A DNA stretch of 20,806 nt. Origin: Terana coerulea. Lineage: Eukaryota > Basidiomycota > Agaricomycetes > Polyporales > Phanerochaetaceae. Shown in pieces: positions 18,089-20,806 of the stretch (positions within the stretch are counted from its first letter, which is position 1; each line of letters opens with the position of its first letter). The position numbers were made by a program, and so were the translations under genes. The stretch lies in assembly GCA_024811115.1 (NCBI GenBank), contig JAKOGH010001051.1, positions 1 to 20,806 on the forward strand, read 5' to 3'. Below the pieces are notes generated by a model, which saw nothing but the letters and a program-made list of their open reading frames with translations, was not told the DNA's origin and ran no database searches.

Positions 18089-20330
18089 TTACGCCGAAGA
18101 CAAGAGGTCTGTTAGGAGCGTCATATCAGAGATGTGCCGCGGCCCGCTCGTCTTTGCCATCCGCCAGTCATTCATAACATCCAACACTGCATCGACATGC
18201 TCGATCAGCAGAGGTGATCCTCGTCCATCGCCACTGACTTCGCCGTTCCGATCGCGTTCTTGATCTGCAACAGTGATAGTAGTCAGTAACGGGTATGTAC
18301 CCACACACCGTGAGGGTAAGCTCACCTGCCGGCCATTCAAAGGCTTCTCAGCCAGACGATCCAGATCCTCGGTATTAACGTCTGATTCTTGAACACCAGC
18401 TTTAGCGAAGAACGTCGTCCAGATGGCCTTCCGCGCGGTGTAGTCGAGGTCGGGGTACTTGACACAGAAGTGGATACGACCTGTTGGGTAATAAGCGCCA
18501 CTACACGGTACGAAGTGGGCTGAACACTGACTCTCGAACGCTGGGTCGCATTGCTCCACCATGTTGGTCGTGAATATGAGAATGCCGCGATAGTACTCCA
18601 CTTGCGTCAGGAAGATCGAGACGAGCGCGTTCCTCGAGACGTCCGTCGTGCTCCGGGCCTGCAGGAAGACGTCTGCCTCGTCGAGCAGCAGCACCGCGTC
18701 CCACTGCTGCGCCAGCTTGAGTGCGCGCGAGAAGGAATCCAGCACGTCTTTGGGCACCGTCCCTAGGTCGCCTGCGCTGATGCTGTAGAGCGGGCGGTGT
18801 GTCAGTTCGGCGACGGCCTCGGCGGTCAGCGTCTTGCCGCAGCCGGGGTTGCCGCAGAGCAGCCCGATGAGGCCCTTGCCCTTGCCAGCGACGATGTCGT
18901 CGAAGTGCTCGGAGCGGGTCCTGTGTTGCTTTACCAGAGCGCGGATGAATCTCTTCTTCTTGGGCTCAAGTACGAGTCGGTCAAACGGTTCGTCGGACCA
19001 ATCAATCTCTCCTATACGATCCAATGCAAATCCACCTAAACATGACAACAAGTCAGTATTGTCGACTACTGGTAAGTTGACCAATGTACCCCAGGTGTTT
19101 GTAGCAAAGCAGAATCCCAGGAGGACAGGCGAGCATAACATGTAGTCATCGTCGGTCAGCGCATCCTTGTCGAGTTGACTCCACACCGAACAGACGAGTT
19201 CGTTATTCGGTTGGAACGAGCGAAATGCGCCGTGATCGATCATGACGCGATGATCCATCTTGCAGAGATTGGGAAGTGCCGTAAGTATACACACCTGGTC
19301 CAGGGAGCAAACAGTGAGTACGTACTGTATTCTTGACGAGCTGCGTTTGTCCCATCATGTTCTTCGTCTCTACCACCGCCGATCCATGATGCTGACAGTA
19401 GTGGCTGTCCTTGAGACTCACGAATAGCTTGCCCCGGCGAATGGCGTGTTCGCGAAGAGTGTCCTTGTCTTCTCGATACTCTAATGGGCATACCGAAAAG
19501 TCCGAGAGCTTGCGACTACCTTCGTAACCTTTGATGGTGAGGTTTTCTCGGGCATAACCAAACGTTGTGCTGCTCTCCTTGATAATCACATCGCACGACA
19601 AGCAGGCAACTGGCTGGTTCCGTTCATCCGTCTCATAACTGAACCTCTGCACGAGTAGTATCCGGGCCTGTTCGGTGTACGGATGTTTGGCGTAGACATA
19701 CGTCTTGGGAGGGAACAGAGCCCAAAGGAGCTCGTATGTGATGCTGCGTGCGGCAGGTCGTCATTCGGAGATCGTCGTCGTAAGGTCTTCTACGATGTAC
19801 TGCAGCGCGATTTGGATGTCTTCGATCAAGTCTGTATCCGGCGTTTCCTTCGTTTGTTCTTCAGCTAGCTTCTCTTGCAGCTTGAAGCGTGAGTAGAAGA
19901 AGAGGTTGGGATCAGTCTGAAACACAAGTGCTGTCAGACATATCTCAGTATCGAGAGCTTTTTGCGTACCGTAGGATGCCGCCGGGAAAAGCGTAATCCT
20001 TCAACGTGCTGGTTGATCTCGATGAGAAGATCGCACAGCCCACCGCTCATAACATCGACCTCAGTACGCGAGTACTGGCCTCTCGAGTTGATGACCCGCC
20101 GCACAACCAGAGTCGGCCTCTTCTTGCCTATCTTCTTCTGAGTCGCTGACTTCGAGGTTTTCCGAAGGCAAGTCGAAAATGTCCTCCTGTGGGGTGCAAT
20201 CGTATTGTTCACATATGTCTACAATGAATGAGTTCCGATGTGCTTACTGGTTGAAGCTGTTATGCACATCGACATCATGAGTTACTGCAACATGTAAGCA
20301 AGGCAGATTGCTTCACTTACTACTCGTCAT
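18089..20330 (-). CDS. AAA+ ATPase with DUF7025-like N-terminal region, one in-frame stop and one frameshift
   Basis: Predicted AAA+ ATPase of the fungal type with a DUF7025-like N-terminal region; role unknown. Introns: 20285-20320, 20187-20247, 19917-19969, 19259-19325, 19036-19089, 18481-18531, 18265-18325; the model gives about 619 residues. The N-terminal half holds 'RPTLVVRRV', 'ITYELLWALFPP' and 'GKLFVSLKDSHYCQH', as in that family. ATPase motifs: Walker A 'GNPGCGKT' (403-410), Walker B 'AVLLLDEADVF' (D460, E461), then 'ILIFTTNMVE' and 'PAFESRIHF'. A TGA at 19761-19763 interrupts the N-terminal half just before 'ITYELLW'. Near the 3' end one base is missing at 18219-18220, needed to pass from 'AMDE' to 'GSPLLIEHVDAVLDVMNDW'; without it the protein stops at 18205 after the ATPase core. 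The first two exons are short and less certain. Confidence 0.85.
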
Positions 20331-20806
20331 AGCGTGCAATGGGGACGCGAGATGGCTCGGCAGCGTTGTCAGGGTCTGTACGATCTGAGGCGGAGAGGCT
20401 GCCATATGGTCGGAGGGTCAAGAAGAAGTTTGTCGGCCTTCAGGAGGATATAGCGTGGATAGCTCTGGGGCTACTGGGGCACAACCGATCTGTGCGAGTG
20501 TCGTTGTAAGTGCTCCGAGGAGTATGAGCTGAAGTACTGTAGTAGATTCTATCAGGCATGATGCTATGCAGGAGCGGCAGGGCCACGTTCCATGAGTCAT
20601 GGTGGGAAAATGGGTGCTTCAGGACAGCATTCATTGGCATAACGGATTAGTATGTCGGACCAAGGGGAGGAGGGGCGAGGAGGCTGTACGGCTCGGGGTC
20701 CTGCATCAATGCGGTACCTGCTTTAAGCGCTAATCAAAGCAATAAGCACGGCCCCGGGACAGTGCTACAACCCAGCCTGCCGAATGCATTTCCACTGTCT
20801 TGCGCT
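20331..20806. other. Region upstream of the AAA+ ATPase; no gene seen
   Basis: Probable promoter and 5' leader of the ATPase. Open frames of 60-66 codons on the minus strand show no motif and no consistent splice partners. Confidence 0.4.

Noticed and set aside
19761..19763. TGA as selenocysteine in the AAA+ ATPase
   Set aside because: The position is not catalytic, no SECIS-like element was seen, and higher fungi generally lack the selenocysteine machinery.

Overview
The window looks like nuclear DNA of a filamentous fungus, most likely a mushroom-forming basidiomycete (inference). The genes are cut by many introns of about 45-70 nt with GT-AG ends. The families present are intron-rich PIF1-like helicases, an RNase D-type exonuclease with an RGG tail, a Gre2-type reductase and an AAA+ ATPase with a DUF7025-like N-terminus; to my knowledge these are typical of Agaricomycetes. 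All gene models here were spliced by eye from splice signals and conserved motifs.

Layout. 1-1542: no confident gene, with coding-like segments on the minus strand (610-876) and plus strand (about 1190-1542). 1963-3691 (minus): 3'-5' exonuclease, four exons. 3692-3849: short divergent promoter. 3850-6620 (plus): PIF1-like helicase copy 1, 14 exons, with an RNase H1-type hybrid-binding domain at its N-terminus. 7204-10837 (plus): helicase copy 2, broken by a 1198-bp element flanked by two long terminal repeats (7703-8900) and by a one-base shift. 11729-12950 (minus): Gre2-like reductase with two one-base shifts. 12951-15568: poorly resolved, with a possible methyltransferase-like gene on the minus strand (14585-15045). 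15569-17878 (plus): helicase copy 3 with a one-base shift. 18089-20330 (minus): AAA+ ATPase with one in-frame TGA and one shift.

The main story is a tandem family of three PIF1-like helicases in the same orientation. Exon sizes are almost the same in all three (35, 118, 184-187, 27, 330-339, 103, 67 and 100-103 nt). Only copy 1 carries the RNA:DNA-hybrid-binding domain, and it is divergently paired with the exonuclease. Copy 2 is a natural knockout caused by a small non-autonomous LTR retrotransposon (TRIM-like). The element has TG...CA ends, nearly identical LTRs and a 5-bp target duplication (TGAAC); removing it and one TGAAC restores the reading frame exactly. A promoter-like block lies upstream of copy 2 and again downstream of it, which points to duplication of a larger unit.

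Caution: at least seven places need one extra base to restore an obvious reading frame, nearly all in short G/C or A/T runs and on both strands. That favours under-called homopolymers in the assembly over independent gene death, so 'broken' calls other than copy 2 should be read with this in mind.
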